A stretch of DNA of 64,000 nt from Marisa cornuarietis (GCA_004794655.1 SMMW01000130.1:1178001-1242000); one strand, 5' to 3'. Positions 51,492-63,885 are shown, counted from the stretch's first letter. Numbers and translations: made by a program. The notes: generated from the sequence alone by a model not told the origin.

Positions 51492-53229
51492 TGCCAAAGT
51501 TATAGCTGTGATCGGTAAAGATATGAACCCTAGACATTTTACTAATAGCTTTGACAAAGAAAGACTACAACCAAAACATTACACCAAGCATCCCTCCTAA
51601 CACCGGGTTAAAATGTCGGGCTGGGTGTGAAGAACACTGGCTGTACGTATGTCACGGATCGACTCATATCATAGTTCAAGGGAGATAATATAGCGTGAAT
51701 GCGGATCTAAACGGTTAAAGGAACGAGCTAGAAAGAATGAATACGGTGTTCACCAAAAAAGAGTGCTAAAATTGTAGTAATGTCAGGCATTCCGAGTTCC
51801 GATCGTCGAACGAGAAAGACTGTAACGCCGCGGTCTCCCTATCTCACCATTTAACCTCCCCTGCCGAGGAAAAACGCTTCTATAAATTTTTGCATGTAAA
51901 ACTTTTGATAATTTTGATGATGTATCGACGTATTTATGCACATTAAACTTTGATAATTTTGATGATATGTTGACATATTTTTCTCTGTGTAACCCACTTA
52001 TTGTGGTCACAATGGTTGATGAAGTATTAACTGAGGAATGATGCAAAGATGTGAGGGTCGAGCGTATTTTGAGCACCGGAAAAAATTAAAAACTTATGAG
52101 TAACGCGCAAGTTACAGGTTACTACAGGGGAGCAATAGAAACTGCTTGTACACGATCCCACTGGCGTGAACTCAATGTTGATAATAGAGGGTCATGTGTC
52201 CTGTCATGTCAGGGACTGTACCTTTACGAAGTCGGTCTTGGCGACTACAGTTGCGGCCTCAGCAATGTACCTCCTCGTGTCAAACAACAGAAAGAGTACT
52301 TCATCTTCAAAGGAACTTTATTTTTCCCGTGTCACCTACGTGTCTCTAACTACAAAGGGAGTTCTTCACCTTCAGTCCTCACCCAATATCTGCTACGGGA
52401 GGAGGACACGTTTCCTGGCCCTCCGTTCTTCCGACTTCTTCAACTGGTACACGAGCTGGTAGCACGTGCTGTGTTAGTCAAAGTTCGTGCCTCAGTACTT
52501 TACTACTTCCTACTACATATTTGGAACACGAGAACAGTATGGAATCAGAAAGTGATGTGAGTATATATTTAGCCGTTTTGTCTGCTGTAGGTTCAGGCCA
52601 GGACCTGACTAGTTAGTGATTATATATCGAACGACTGAAGACACAGAATGAATGGGGTCAAAAGAGTTCATGGGCGAAATAGATGCTGTTAACTAAACTG
52701 TATTCTGAGACAGTTGACGACCGCTGGTTGTTTAACTTCGAATTGATTTATGTTGTCGAACAGTGTAAGTGATTTTGGTTGTTTAGTTGAGATAGGTTTA
52801 CCGAGCTGAGTCGAGTACCAGTAATCCTGATTATCTCCAGCGAGGCTGAAACCTTTAATACTTTGAAATAAATGTAATTATTTTATTAGCACATAACCCC
52901 TGGCAGTGTTCTGTCTGCCGCCTGGTATTTCTCCTCACTAGTCAACTGTATGCGCCAAGGGAGGCTTGTATGTCGACAGCATTTGGTCACAGCTGGTTGG
53001 GTTTACTCTTTGTTGTCTTGTGCTGAGTCCTTTGACCAGGCAACGAGTACAAGTCACGTGGGCAGCCAGTGATATTCTTTGTGTTCTTTATAGAAAGAGT
53101 GTGCTCGTGTCTTGAAGGTGTGAGTTGTGAGACTCTCGTTCTTGACAACGTTTTTGAAGAATAGAAAGTGGTTCTTCTAAAACAGATCTTAATTGCTCTG
53201 AGACCAACTTCCATTATTATCATTATGTC

Positions 53230-53298
53230 TGTGTATTTGATCTTTTGCAAAGCGCTTTGAGCTGGGCTGGTTTTTGATGGAGGGGTAAAGAGCTCTAT

Positions 53299-53352
<54 letters not shown>

Positions 53353-53560
53353 ATCATCATCATCAATCATCAATCATCCATCATCATCAATCATCAATCA
53401 TCATCAATCATCATCATCATCCATGATCCATCATCATCCATCAATCATCAATCATCATCATCCATCATCATCATCCATCATCCACCATCATCATCCACCA
53501 TCATCCATCATCCATCATCATCAATCATCCATCAATCATCATTATCATCAATCATCAGTG
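53230..53560 (+). repeat. LINE-like 3' tail running into an (ATC)n array
   Basis: AAGCGCTTTGAGCTGGGCTG followed by TAAAGAGCTCTATAAATC is typical of the 3' ends of many animal LINEs or SINEs. ATCATC units start at 53302 and continue for about 260 bp, first pure and then mixed with CATCA and CCATC variants. The array probably grew from the element tail. Confidence 0.65.
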
Positions 53561-54081
53561 TAAAATCGCCTTGAGGCGGAAACACTGTTTCTTTCAAATA
53601 CAAAATTATTATTATTTGTGTCAGTTACACACAATTTCTAAAGAAGGATAGGTGGAGAGTCTTTTGTTTATTTTAAAATACTCAAAAGCACATTTTGACT
53701 TATTTTTGCTGGCACTCAGGCAGTAGGATGTGAAACTGGGTCATCTCCAGCAGCTGAAGTATTGGGTGAACGGGGTCACCAAAGGGGATATAATTCCGTG
53801 GACATCAGATTTAGTTTACATCGAGATTTCTTGTTCTGGTGGTTAAAGGACAATTTACTTCCAAAAAGAAATTTTCAGATAATAACTTATCAGCACTTGA
53901 GCCCCTCAGATGTCACCCAACGGTTCAAGAGCAAAGCCCATGGCAATTGAAGGAAGCAGTTTATCATGAGAGGAGGCTCGACCCAACAAGCCTCACTATT
54001 TAACAGGAAGGATCAGTCTTTAGCCGTAGAGCGGTTCACTTGAGTCCACCACAACACTCAAATCTTTCTGTCTCCGGGAAA

Positions 54082-54904
54082 ATGTCCTGCAACAACCAGC
54101 AACTGCTCCTGTTGTTTCGTGCAAAAGTCTTGATGTGCCTCTTTTTCACGAACTTTGGCGGTTATTATATTGATGGACTGGAGAAGAGATCAGACGATGT
54201 AAGTCCTTTGGAACAAGTGGTTCAGCAACAAGCAGCGGTCATCCAGCAGCAGGCAGCAGAACTGGCCGCACTGCGAAACGACTTCAATGCGCTGACATCC
54301 CGACATAACAAAGTCGGTGAGTGAATGAGACACTCAGTTACACGGTTTACACCCAGTTATTAATATACTTTAGAACAGACTGAAAGACTGAAGATGGACA
54401 GTCCAACTCTTCGACGGACCAAATGACAAAGTAGTGAAAAATTTACAACTCTAAATCGATCATTAGCAAACAGAACATCCTCTCACAACACTAATTCTTA
54501 AACAAAAACATATTATGAGATAGGGGACTTATTTGGTGAGATGTGCGACATTGACTTTGGTTTACTTTATTTTTCCTGGCATTACCACTTATTCACATCC
54601 TTTTACACTTTACTCCTCAGAAAGAGCTTTTTATCTTCACCTCGTAAGACTCTTGTTTTCAGTGTGTACCCATCCCAAGATCATCTCAATACTGTGGACC
54701 ACGGTGTCTTCGTGTTCGACCGGGCGATTTCAAACACTGGCAATGGCTACGATACCCATACTGGCTTCTTCACCGCTCCATATTCGGGTACCTACTTTTT
54801 TCTGGTCAGCGTCTTAATAACCAACGGCAACTACTTCGTCCAGCTTGCCATCGATAAGTCCGGAATTGTCCTAGGTATGTGTTCATGTGTATCAATGCCG
54901 ATGT

Positions 54905-54981
<77 letters not shown>

Positions 54982-55304
54982 CCTTTTTGCAACCAAAATT
55001 TTCTTTTTAATAATTACGATTTTTTTCACTGGTGTACGGCTTCGGTGTATAATTTAGTGTTAGTAGTATAATTGAATCTTACAAACAGCATATCTGGGTA
55101 TCTGAAATTAAAAGTTGTACCCTTATATTTGCAGGTCTAGCAAACGCTGAGAGCAGGAATGGCTACTGGGACAAGGCCGTATGTCACGTGACTGTTCACC
55201 TGCAAACGGGCGAGAAGGTGTGGATGCGTCACAATTTAGGGCACCCAGAACTCTCAGGCGGGATGTTGACAACTTTCTCGGGGATTCTCATCCACGCTGA
55301 CTAA
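54082..55304 (+). CDS. C1q-domain-containing protein, one junction unresolved
   Basis: Secreted recognition protein of the C1q/TNF fold. Exon 1 (54082-54316) encodes an N-terminal region with a hydrophobic stretch (VLMCLFFTNFGGYYIDG), then a Gln/Ala heptad coiled coil (VVQQQAAVIQQQAAELAALR). The second exon ends at 54874 and encodes GVFVFDRAISNTGNGYDTHT, GFFTAPYSGTYFF and KSGIVL. The last (55135-55304) encodes WDKAVCHVTVHLQTGEKVWM and ends FSGILIHAD; AATAAA is at 55342-55347. The exon 2 to 3 junction is in phase. The exon 1 to 2 junction is not: the visible acceptors (54621, 54649, 54663) do not give the needed phase, and the AFYLHLV block just after 54621 lies in another frame from the rest. 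Either a small exon was missed or the copy carries a frameshift. Such genes are often numerous in molluscs. Confidence 0.72.
54906..54977 (+). repeat. (CA)n/(GCAC)n microsatellite
   Basis: CA tract with a central run of GCAC units, in the intron between the last two C1q exons. Confidence 0.95.
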
Positions 55305-55548
55305 ATACATACTCGATCAAATCACGGCTGTTCAAACATTTAATAAACATTTCCTTTGCGCTCATTTCTACATGTCTAGCAAAATGTGTATTTCTGACGT
55401 CATCATTTGTTGCTGTGATGGTTTATGGTGCCATCAATTTTCTGACACAGGTTGCGGTCACATGGCGCTACATTATTTGGTGTTATTATTTAGCTTTTTT
55501 AAGATTTTAAGAATAAAGATAGTGCAAACTGAAGTAAGACAAAAGAGA

Positions 55549-55835
55549 TCTCGCATTTGTCTTCTGATTTTCAAGTGATGTACGCCCCTAGAACGCCGTG
55601 CCGTTTGTCTACCTAGTCTTTCTCTCAGTCACCTAGACCCACCTCTCCTTGTCTCAAAAACAAGTGTTTAAAAGAAAACAAATAAAAAACAGAAATAAAG
55701 AAACAAACGTAAATTCCGTAGGGAGTAATTTTATCTCCATACAACTACGCACGAGCAAGGATAGAAATATGTATATTTATATATATGCAGATATCAATAT
55801 ATAGAAACACAAATCCAAAAACATCTCTCTCTATA

Positions 55836-55860
<25 letters not shown>
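55549..55860 (+). repeat. Dispersed repeat copy 1 (about 310 bp)
   Basis: Starts at TCTCGCATTTGTCTTCTGAT and runs through TTTCTCTCAGTCAC and GGGAGTAATTTTATCTCCAT to a TA-rich end. It closely matches 63587-63885 in the same orientation (estimated above 85 percent by eye). It lies some 200 bp behind the C1q gene polyadenylation signal. Confidence 0.85.

Positions 55861-55922
<62 letters not shown>
55836..55922 (+). repeat. (TA)n(TG)n(AG)n compound microsatellite
   Basis: Three adjacent dinucleotide tracts at the right end of dispersed repeat copy 1. The second copy of that repeat also ends in a TA run but lacks the TG part. Confidence 0.95.
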
Positions 55923-58606
55923 TTTCAACAGATCATGAACAAAGATATGAAACATGGAAATTCATGAATTTTGATGGAGGAGGATTGGATACTGAAAATA
56001 TTGCAAACTGCTTTTTTCTGAGCCATTTGAATGTTGTCCAGTTGACGATTAGGATAATCTACAAATAAAGACTTGAAGCATTCAAGGGGGACAAAACAAA
56101 TACATACAGCGGGCGCAGGTTATCCGCAGGGTCCTTGTTAAGTAGCTAAATAACTTTGACTATAAAAGTTCAAACAAGTGTTCAGAATGTGTCAGAAATA
56201 CGAGTTAATTAACACCCCTGCTTGAGTGTAAAGACGTTTGTTGAATATAGACGTATACTGAGTATGAATATTGACTATATTGAATATAGGCGTTAAAAAC
56301 ATTCCCAAAGAGACAGGGAACGTTTATCTATTCGGGAGGGTTGGGGTTCGCGAATGTGGCGTGCAAGATGAATGAAGGTATTGTGTTGATCCCCACTATT
56401 TGCGATACATCTTTGAGTTCGCAAAGTTTGTTAACTAGATTAAAATCGTCTAGCTAATATCGCGAGCTCATAATGTGACACTTCACTGACACCAGGCACT
56501 AGGTGATGGTTGTGATGGCGCAGACAAGCAGTCGATAATTGCGCTCAGTACGAGGTGTGGGTATCATCACGATGTTATTTCATCAGAAGCACTGCTTTGG
56601 GTGGAGAGCTCGGCAGGAGGTGTCAAGCTTTGCAAAAGGGGAGCTGTCATGTGATTTGACTTACAGAGATCAACAGGATTAGGCTGTGGGGCTTCAAAAC
56701 GCAGATGGAGGTGCACCATGGGACACAAATTTTCACACACGTATTATTAAGTAGACTCATAATAGAGGAACATAATAATCTTCACATGATAGGATTAAAG
56801 TCAAGCCTTCGGGCCGAGAAACCACAGGATAACATCATCTGAGGTTTCAAAGACCTAAATCAATTCTATTGTAAGCTCTAACAGATTTTTGTAACGGTCA
56901 TTGCATGTATTTAACAAAAATTCCAAAGAATGATAGTAAGGTAGAATGTGTTTTCGAATCCTAGTTTTTAAAGATAAAGAAAGCAGCCGGTCCTGACACA
57001 GACTGAGGCGAGATTTCAAGACATGCTTCTAACAACTTGATTGTGTCTTTACTTAGTCCCTAAGATTGTGACACAAGGAAGACTTTTATCTTTTGTACAG
57101 TACCCGAGGACCAACAGACCGTCGTCATTTACCTCGATATTATCACGTGGTGATTTGTAAAAATTCTTCTAAATATGGCCTAAAAACTTTTCTAATATAG
57201 CTTATGGTTGTAAATAAATGCATTCAAATAACAGATTTTATCTCGAGCTTCCCTTATTTTCTGTCTCTATCGTCTCTGCTACGGGAAAGATGTTTGTCCG
57301 TCGGAGTGAATTCCATGGTTGGAGTTCCAATCACAATGATTTACAATATCAACAAGAACTATTTGTTAGTCTTAGTTTTTATCTTTGTATGCGGAGAAAT
57401 GACAAATCTTTGTGTCGACCTTTGAATACAGTGAACCCTCAACTCACACAGTTATTGCCTGGCATCTCAAACATGACGACGACCGTAGTTCCTTGATTCA
57501 CTGTCTTAATAATGGCTGTCAGTTTGTGCTGTAGTTACTTCCACTCTGTGTAACATTTCCATTCTTTGTACTCAGGATAGGTTTACTGTCTAAATACCTC
57601 CCGCTCCACTCACATTCACTGTCTAAATGCCCCACGCGTGAAAAGTAAAACATTACAAGAGCTGATTTGCAAGATCTTTTCCCGACAACGACATCGCAGA
57701 CTTTAGTTGCATGTGACAATGTGACAGTCAACTGGTCAAATGTTTAAAAACATCCAGACGCCTCAATCCGAGCAGACTGAAATATAATGAATGATGTCAA
57801 CTGCGTCGCTACTTCAAAGAAATAAAAAAATCCAGTGGACAAGTTTTTGCACGGAAGTAAATGTTCCGAACGAAAAAAATTACAAGACAGGGTTCACAGA
57901 TAAGTTAAAAGAGCTGAGCTACAAGTCAGTCTGCACGTGACTACTGTGTCAGCGGGTACAGTTAGTTCGTCGAGTAGTTCAACAGTTTTCGCAGGTTTGT
58001 AGACAACAGAGAAAATCGTGATGTTTGTAGACGCCAGAGAATATCGTGATGTTTGTAGACAACAGACAACTTGTCGATTCTCTTCCATTCTTCCCTTATT
58101 TCTGTCTTTTCCTGCACTAATTGCCTCACCACACACACATAAACACTCATATTTCTTTTACAATTACGACACCTGTTGTCTTCGCTTTTGAAAAAGTTTA
58201 ATCTAAATACGTAATTTTAATTATCTAGCATTGCTTTTGTCTTTTTTTTCGAAATGTTACTTATGAGCACTCCATTCTGCATAGTCTCACACTACATCAG
58301 TGTGTGTGTGTGTGTGCGTGCGTGCACGCGCTGAATCTTGTTGCAATCAGTGCATTTGCTGCAGACAATCCTGCTGCATGGTTGTCTGATCTGTGTAAAT
58401 GATGTACCTCGTGTGGATCAGTGCTATAAATAAAAACAATGTTTCTTAAGTTTTCGTGGGTTTATTTACAATGAACGTAAATATAAAGGATAGAATACAT
58501 AAAGAATGACAATGTGATCAAAAACAAATGAAATGACAATTTGATATAGTTCGTGATGTGTGTTTATCGACTTCTTGAAACCAGCCTGGTTCTGGGTATG
58601 CGCTGG
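55910..58606. other. Gene-free interval
   Basis: No splice-supported exon seen. A 30-bp unit around GTTTGTAGACAACAGAGAAA and ATCGTGAT is repeated about 2.5 times at 57992-58070. A CAGTGAACCCTC motif at about 57428 resembles the ends of Tc1/pogo-type elements but has no partner. A 30-bp stretch near 56531-56565 recurs near 60847-60880. Confidence 0.4.
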
Positions 58607-59008
58607 TCATTCCTGCTCGTCTTCCAACTGCTTCACGTTTTCCTTCACCATAGAAATGGTATGAAACATTTGTTCCTGCAAGCTATCCATCTCTGTCTCC
58701 AAAGCCTCTATCGGCAACTGAATGGCCTCCTCTAGCAGAGTAATGGTCACCGCCTGAGCGCTTTCGTCGAAGCATTCGATGAGGTGCAGGTAGGTACTTA
58801 AGACCGTGCTTACTTCCAAGGTCTCAGCATGGAGAGCAAAGACCCGCTACATGGCCTGAGTTACATGAGCTTTAACAGTCTCTTCCAAGTCCACCATGTC
58901 CTCCACCTCTTCCTCTATGTCTTCGAGGAAGACCCGCATTTCAGTTCCAACGGTCTCAATTCACCCTAACTTGGTGGACAGCTCCTCTAATGAAAACCCT
59001 TCTACCAT
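58607..59008 (-). pseudogene. Decayed coiled-coil-like reading frame
   Basis: Reading from ATG at 59008 to TGA at 58607 gives 133 codons interrupted by two in-frame stops (TGA after STKLG and TAG after HVTQAM). Between and after them the protein is strongly acidic with regular hydrophobics: RVFLEDIEEEVEDMVDLEET, EEAIQLPIEALETEMDSLQE and MVKENVKQLEDEQE. The two stops are single-base-type lesions in an otherwise open frame. No introns are visible, so it may be a retrocopy or part of a mobile element. Family not recognised. Confidence 0.5.
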
Positions 59009-59865
59009 TCCTGTCCAAAAAAAATAAAAATTACTTTATAAATGAATTCTTCATAATATGTTGTCTCAAAGTATTGGACCAGCTCATGTTTGAGTTTCTC
59101 ATACTTTACTATTCATTTATGTACAGATAAATACAAGATTGTGTCGTGACCTGTGAACTTTTTCTAAGGTAACCACAGGTGGCATGAGAATTATAAGTAG
59201 AAAACATGACGACATCTCAACAACAGTGTAACAACATTTCATACACAAGAAGAACAAATCTCTGAAAATTTTTGAATGAAAAAACATCTCTGTAACTACA
59301 GACTTTCCAACGGAACAATTTTTTCAATCAGTTCCTTCTCTTAATTGATACAAACACAGTAAATTTACAACTAGAAAAACTCCAAGCTTACCTGCAGCTA
59401 ACAAAAGTTAAAGATGACAAGAAAGAAGTCAGCGATGGTTATGGCACAACATGGACAGAAGTTTCACCTGGTCTGTTATCACAAAACTGAATGGAGATGG
59501 TCAAGTCAGGCCGAGCAAGTGCGCAACAGATGTAGGATAAGCCTCACCTATTTGTCAGTTACTGGCCAATCAACAGCTACCAATCAGCTACCAATCAGGT
59601 CCCGGTCAGTGCTTGGCTTCATGACGCCACACAAGTCAGGACAGCGACACCTACTTTACCGAGGGCTTGACTTAACTAATCGACGATTAGTGTCAGTACC
59701 TACAACATTAACAACTTTGACACCTGCCTGCTCTGCTGATGTAGCCTGTATGACATGCTGGAGAGAAACGAGAAAGGTTTCATTAATTAAAAAACACAGA
59801 ACCACTTGCAGTGTCTACGTTAGCAAGCAGAAAAATTGTGTTTGTTCTTGTGTTGTACAGTAGGA

Positions 59866-59933
<68 letters not shown>

Positions 59934-62090
59934 CGTTCTACCAGAAATAAACTTGGCAGCTGCGTAGGACGCAAGGACAAATGAGCGCGCCGAGATGGTC
60001 CATTTTTTTAAGGGGACAAACCAAATGATTATTGTCAATTTTTATATCAATCAAATACATATATCTGGTACGCGTTTATGTTCCAATATTGAATATTATT
60101 TCTACGTTAAGGCTAAGATATCTTTACACAACAGATAATTTACATGTTTCCAAACTCACAGAATATCAATAACGATTTTCTCGCTTTGAGTCGCAAGCAC
60201 AGATGTAGCAGTGAAAAGCGTCTCAAGCTTAAAATGAATCCCATAGAAGTTGGTTTCTTCAAAGTACAGAATAACGTATTAAATGTTGTACTAAATGTTC
60301 CAGCGTCACTTCTGTCATTGGCCTTGAAATTTCAATCAGGAAGTGCAGATGTAGATTATAATATATTAAAAATTATCTGAGGTTAACAACCCTGCAAGAA
60401 AAAAAATTACTTAGCTGACCGCCACATCTACCGACCATGACAAGTTCGTTAGGTAAGAAAGTAATGATTTTTTTACAAAACAAAATACAAGCAGAATGAA
60501 GTTTATCAGGCGTTTGGTGACTAAAACACACAACGTAATTGCTAAATGTATTAAAATCGGTTGACGTTTAGAGAGAATAGGAGAAACAATCGTGGTGGAA
60601 ACAAGAAATTATCTGCCGATGTGACTGTCTAGAGCCCCCCTCAACCCTGTCTTTGGCACCGATCGCTCCGATTATTCCTAATCATTTTAAAGAGACCTAC
60701 CCGAGGCCCTTTAACTCAACCCCCACCCCACACACAGACACCTTTTGACATCAACAGCTGAGAATAACTTGCGCCAGTAAAGACAGAGGTCGTGTTGAGA
60801 CCGTCACACTCAGCCGAACACGCTCACGATTAACTAGATTACAACTGTCGATAACTGCGCTCAGTATGAGGTGTGGCTATTGTACTCACCTGCGTGCGAG
60901 GGCTGAACTGTAGTTTACGTCCGGTGCACGTGTGAATTGTCTACGCCAGTGGAGTGTTGACTATATAAAAACACAGTCCAGCAGAGGTATATTTGTCAGA
61001 CATTTTTCTCAATTACTCATCCTGTTTGCCAGAGAGGGCCCTTTGTAACATGCTAAATGACAGACAAGAAACCCTTCAATCACGGGCAGACAAACCGACC
61101 TGGATAAAGCTAAATCCGCTAATATAATAGAATTTACAATACAAAGCACGGGAGATTCCCTCATAATACAAAATAACCTGTGACGAGATTTACGGAATGG
61201 AGAGAATTACAAACCCAATTCTCTCCAGCCGTAGAAATTAAACTAAATGCGAGAAGTCTTTACAGCACAAACAGTCCATTCCAAGTTAAATGCAAGCGTC
61301 GGACACTTCAGAGCACACATACAAACAGCCCAAACAGGCTAAAATAGACACAGGGGTTCAGTACTTTATAGCAGGTAGACAGCTCTGTAAAACTTCTCTA
61401 AATATTAACACAAAAAGGGAAGAGAAGGAACACTTCGAGGCAAGATGTCTCGTTTACCGTACTCGAGGTTGGGGGGGGGGGGCGGGGAGTGATACAGCCT
61501 GTCGCTTTGCGGTGCATGAGTTCTGGGGAAAGGAAATGCCACTCTTCCAAGCAGCACTTTTCAATGTACATGTCAGAGATCATCACACTGCGTCAAGGCA
61601 CACAGACTTAGGCAAAGGCACTGACACGTGTTCTTTCACGACGCATAAAACAAACATCTGCCAGTGGGTTTCCCGAAATTGTATTAAAGATGTCCTATTG
61701 GTCTAATGTTGTCTTAATGCTATTTTCCCCTCTATTCCCTTTAAAGTCCTTTGTTAATCTTTGCTGCATACGGTTACAACAAAAACATGTTATCAACCAC
61801 TTATAAAATATACATATATAATGATGAATCTCCTCTGCAAATGAATAAATGGCTTAAAACACAATGATTCCCAAAGCGATTCTCTCACACTTCTTAAGTC
61901 TCATATTCCAGGCCCTGTGGACCAAAGCTAAAACCAAAATGTTTTCTTCTCTTGACAATGGTATAAAATTATACATTACCCGTCATCGGAACTCGGTCCG
62001 TGAGTAACTCCATTAAATACTCTAAAGTGTCTCACAGTCCAATTCTAAACGCAGTCCTGTCCAAAATGACTTTTCCCTTTCTACTTCCCA
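59009..62090. other. Gene-free interval
   Basis: A 149-codon open frame at 59414-59863 has no recognisable domain and runs toward a (TG)n tract, so it is not called a gene. A (TG)n microsatellite is at 59868-59931 and a poly-G run at about 61470-61483. No exon with fitting splice sites was seen. Confidence 0.4.
59868..59931 (+). repeat. (TG)n microsatellite
   Basis: Long uninterrupted tract in the gene-free interval. Confidence 0.97.
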
Positions 62091-62097
62091 AGTCCTA

Positions 62098-62420
62098 GTG
62101 ACAGGTGAACCTGAGGTTGATAGCAGTCTCAACGAACCAGTATCCGAGTCCGGCCCAGGGGCAACGCTTCATGTAAATGCTCCTAGACAGTGTCCAGAGT
62201 TGACATCTAGTGAAGGTGGTCCTGCTACTGATGCCAGATACAGCGCTAGACCAGATCCAGGAGATTCCTATCCCAGTAGCAGTTCATCACCAAGAGTGTC
62301 TCGTAGCGGCAGAATTATCACCCTGCCTGCTCGATATAAAGACTGATAATTACCTTTTGAAAATTGATTAGAGAGTAAAGATTCTCCCCATCAATTGAAC
62401 AATCTCAAGGGAGGGGAGAT
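62098..62420 (+). mobile_element. 3' end of a Gypsy-like LTR retrotransposon (polyprotein tail and polypurine tract)
   Basis: An open frame ends SRSGRIITLPARYKD then TGA; Ser/Pro-rich tails closing with an RSGR...P.RY block before the stop are typical for Gypsy-type integrase C-termini. After 60 bp comes the purine run AAGGGAGGGGAGA (62407-62419), a polypurine tract, followed by TGTGATGATGAG, the expected TG start of the 3' LTR. No polymerase or integrase core lies upstream, so the copy is truncated. Confidence 0.6.
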
Positions 62421-63000
62421 GTGATGATGAGTTATCCCGGTAGGGACAACCGGAGTTTTTCATGTATGATTTTGTGATGTTCGAGATGGCGGGTCAGCCA
62501 TATTGCTTTTGTTAAGTCCATACAGTTTGTCATCAAATCCAGTGTCTTGTGTTGGTCGTCTGAAAGCTCAAAGCACGATACAGTGGTCCAACAAGCGGAG
62601 GAATTCTTTAACATGAGTTAATTCCCGCTTCTGTTTACACCCTGAGGAGTATTCTTCCGCCCTTACTTGTTCTCGTCGAAGATAGTCCGTTTAAGAAACA
62701 CTTTTGCACCCGCTACTGGGGCATTCTGTATGAATCTTCGTGTAGCCACCGGTCAGTAGCCCCTATAGTCTCCGCTGACGGCAGCTGGGGCCGGCAGGGA
62801 TAGGCTGGCAGGGAGAAACTCTTGTCGTTACAAGATGACGGTTGGAGCGTCTCTCGCCGAAGTCCTGCACGTCTGGGCTGCAGTTGCTCCTTATTATCCC
62901 CCTAATTCCTAAAAATTCATCTGTATTACTTCTCTATACATAATATTTCCTTCTCTTTCGCTCCTCACTTAAAAATCCATCACGCTTCGGTTATCGTAGC
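62420..63000 (+). mobile_element. Probable 3' LTR, right boundary not determined
   Basis: Begins TGTGATGATGAG directly behind the polypurine tract. No second LTR copy is in the window to define the end, so the right edge given is arbitrary. No coding frame is present. Confidence 0.35.
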
Positions 63001-63586
63001 TTGGCCTGCTATGTCTTATCGATTCGTTGATTTCGCCACACATAAAATCGTTGACAATGCCAAAATAAAACATAGAAATAGAATAAAATAAGTAGCGAAA
63101 AGATTTACGTGTGTTACCCTGGCTAGGCAAGGAATTACTTCTTAATCTCTGACTTCTATCCTTCTTAGCGCACACGTCAGCTTCCTTCAACTAACATGTC
63201 AGCCAATGTCGTCTGCTTATTCTAGTTTTGCTAGAGTGAACTCCCCTGGACTAATGCTTATCACGACTTCCGCGCTTTTCACCTGTCATACACGCACCTA
63301 AACTGTATTCCTGACAGTACGACAGTAAATGCTCTGTGGAAGGTAAAGGTTGAGGAGCGGCACTTTGCAGGTGGAGGTGCAAGCGTTGATATTCGCCCTG
63401 TGTATATATAATTATACAAAAATTCGAGTACTGCGTCACCTACAATTAATGAGGTCCCTCGCCCGCGTATGGGTAGGCTTCCTATTTTCGCATATTTTGT
63501 TAACTTTGTTTGAAAAAACAATTGGAAACAAAATCGTTTTGAGCTTTGTGAATAGATGGTGTAAGTAATTCATGATATGACATTTG

Positions 63587-63885
63587 TCTCGCATTTGTCT
63601 TCTGATTTTTAAGTGATGTATGCCTATAAAGTGCGTTGCCCTCTGTCCACCTAGTCTTTCTCTCAGTCACATAGACCCACCTTTCCTTGTCTCAAAGACA
63701 AGTTCTTAAAAGGAAACAAATAAAAAACAAATAAAGAAACAAACGCAAATTCCGGAGGGAGTAATTTTATCTCCATACACATATGCACGAGCAGGGATAT
63801 ATATATATATATGTGCAGATATCAACATATCAACACAAATCCAGACACATATCTCTCTCTATATATATATATATATATGAATCCC
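63587..63885 (+). repeat. Dispersed repeat copy 2
   Basis: Direct-orientation match of 55549-55860, with the same ends (TCTCGCATTTGTCTTCTGAT to a (TA)n run). Differences are scattered substitutions and small indels. No coding potential; nature (SINE, MITE or segmental copy) unresolved. Confidence 0.85.

Larger units (their letters stand above)
51067..54081. other. Interval between the C1q copies; repeats and one unrecognised open frame
   Basis: Holds a (CA)n tract (51420-51489), a 154-codon open frame at 52096-52560 without recognisable domain (possibly chance), a LINE-type 3' tail (about 53230-53300, AAGCGCTTTGAGCTGGGCTG) and a long ATC-rich array. No splice-supported exon was identified. 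Confidence 0.4.

Noticed and set aside
52096..52560. 154-codon open frame between the C1q copies
   Set aside because: No domain, signal peptide or splice evidence, and an overlapping frame of similar quality exists. Not called as a gene, though chance is not proven.
59414..59863. 149-codon open frame
   Set aside because: No recognisable domain, uneven composition, and it ends just before a TG tract. Not supported as a gene.
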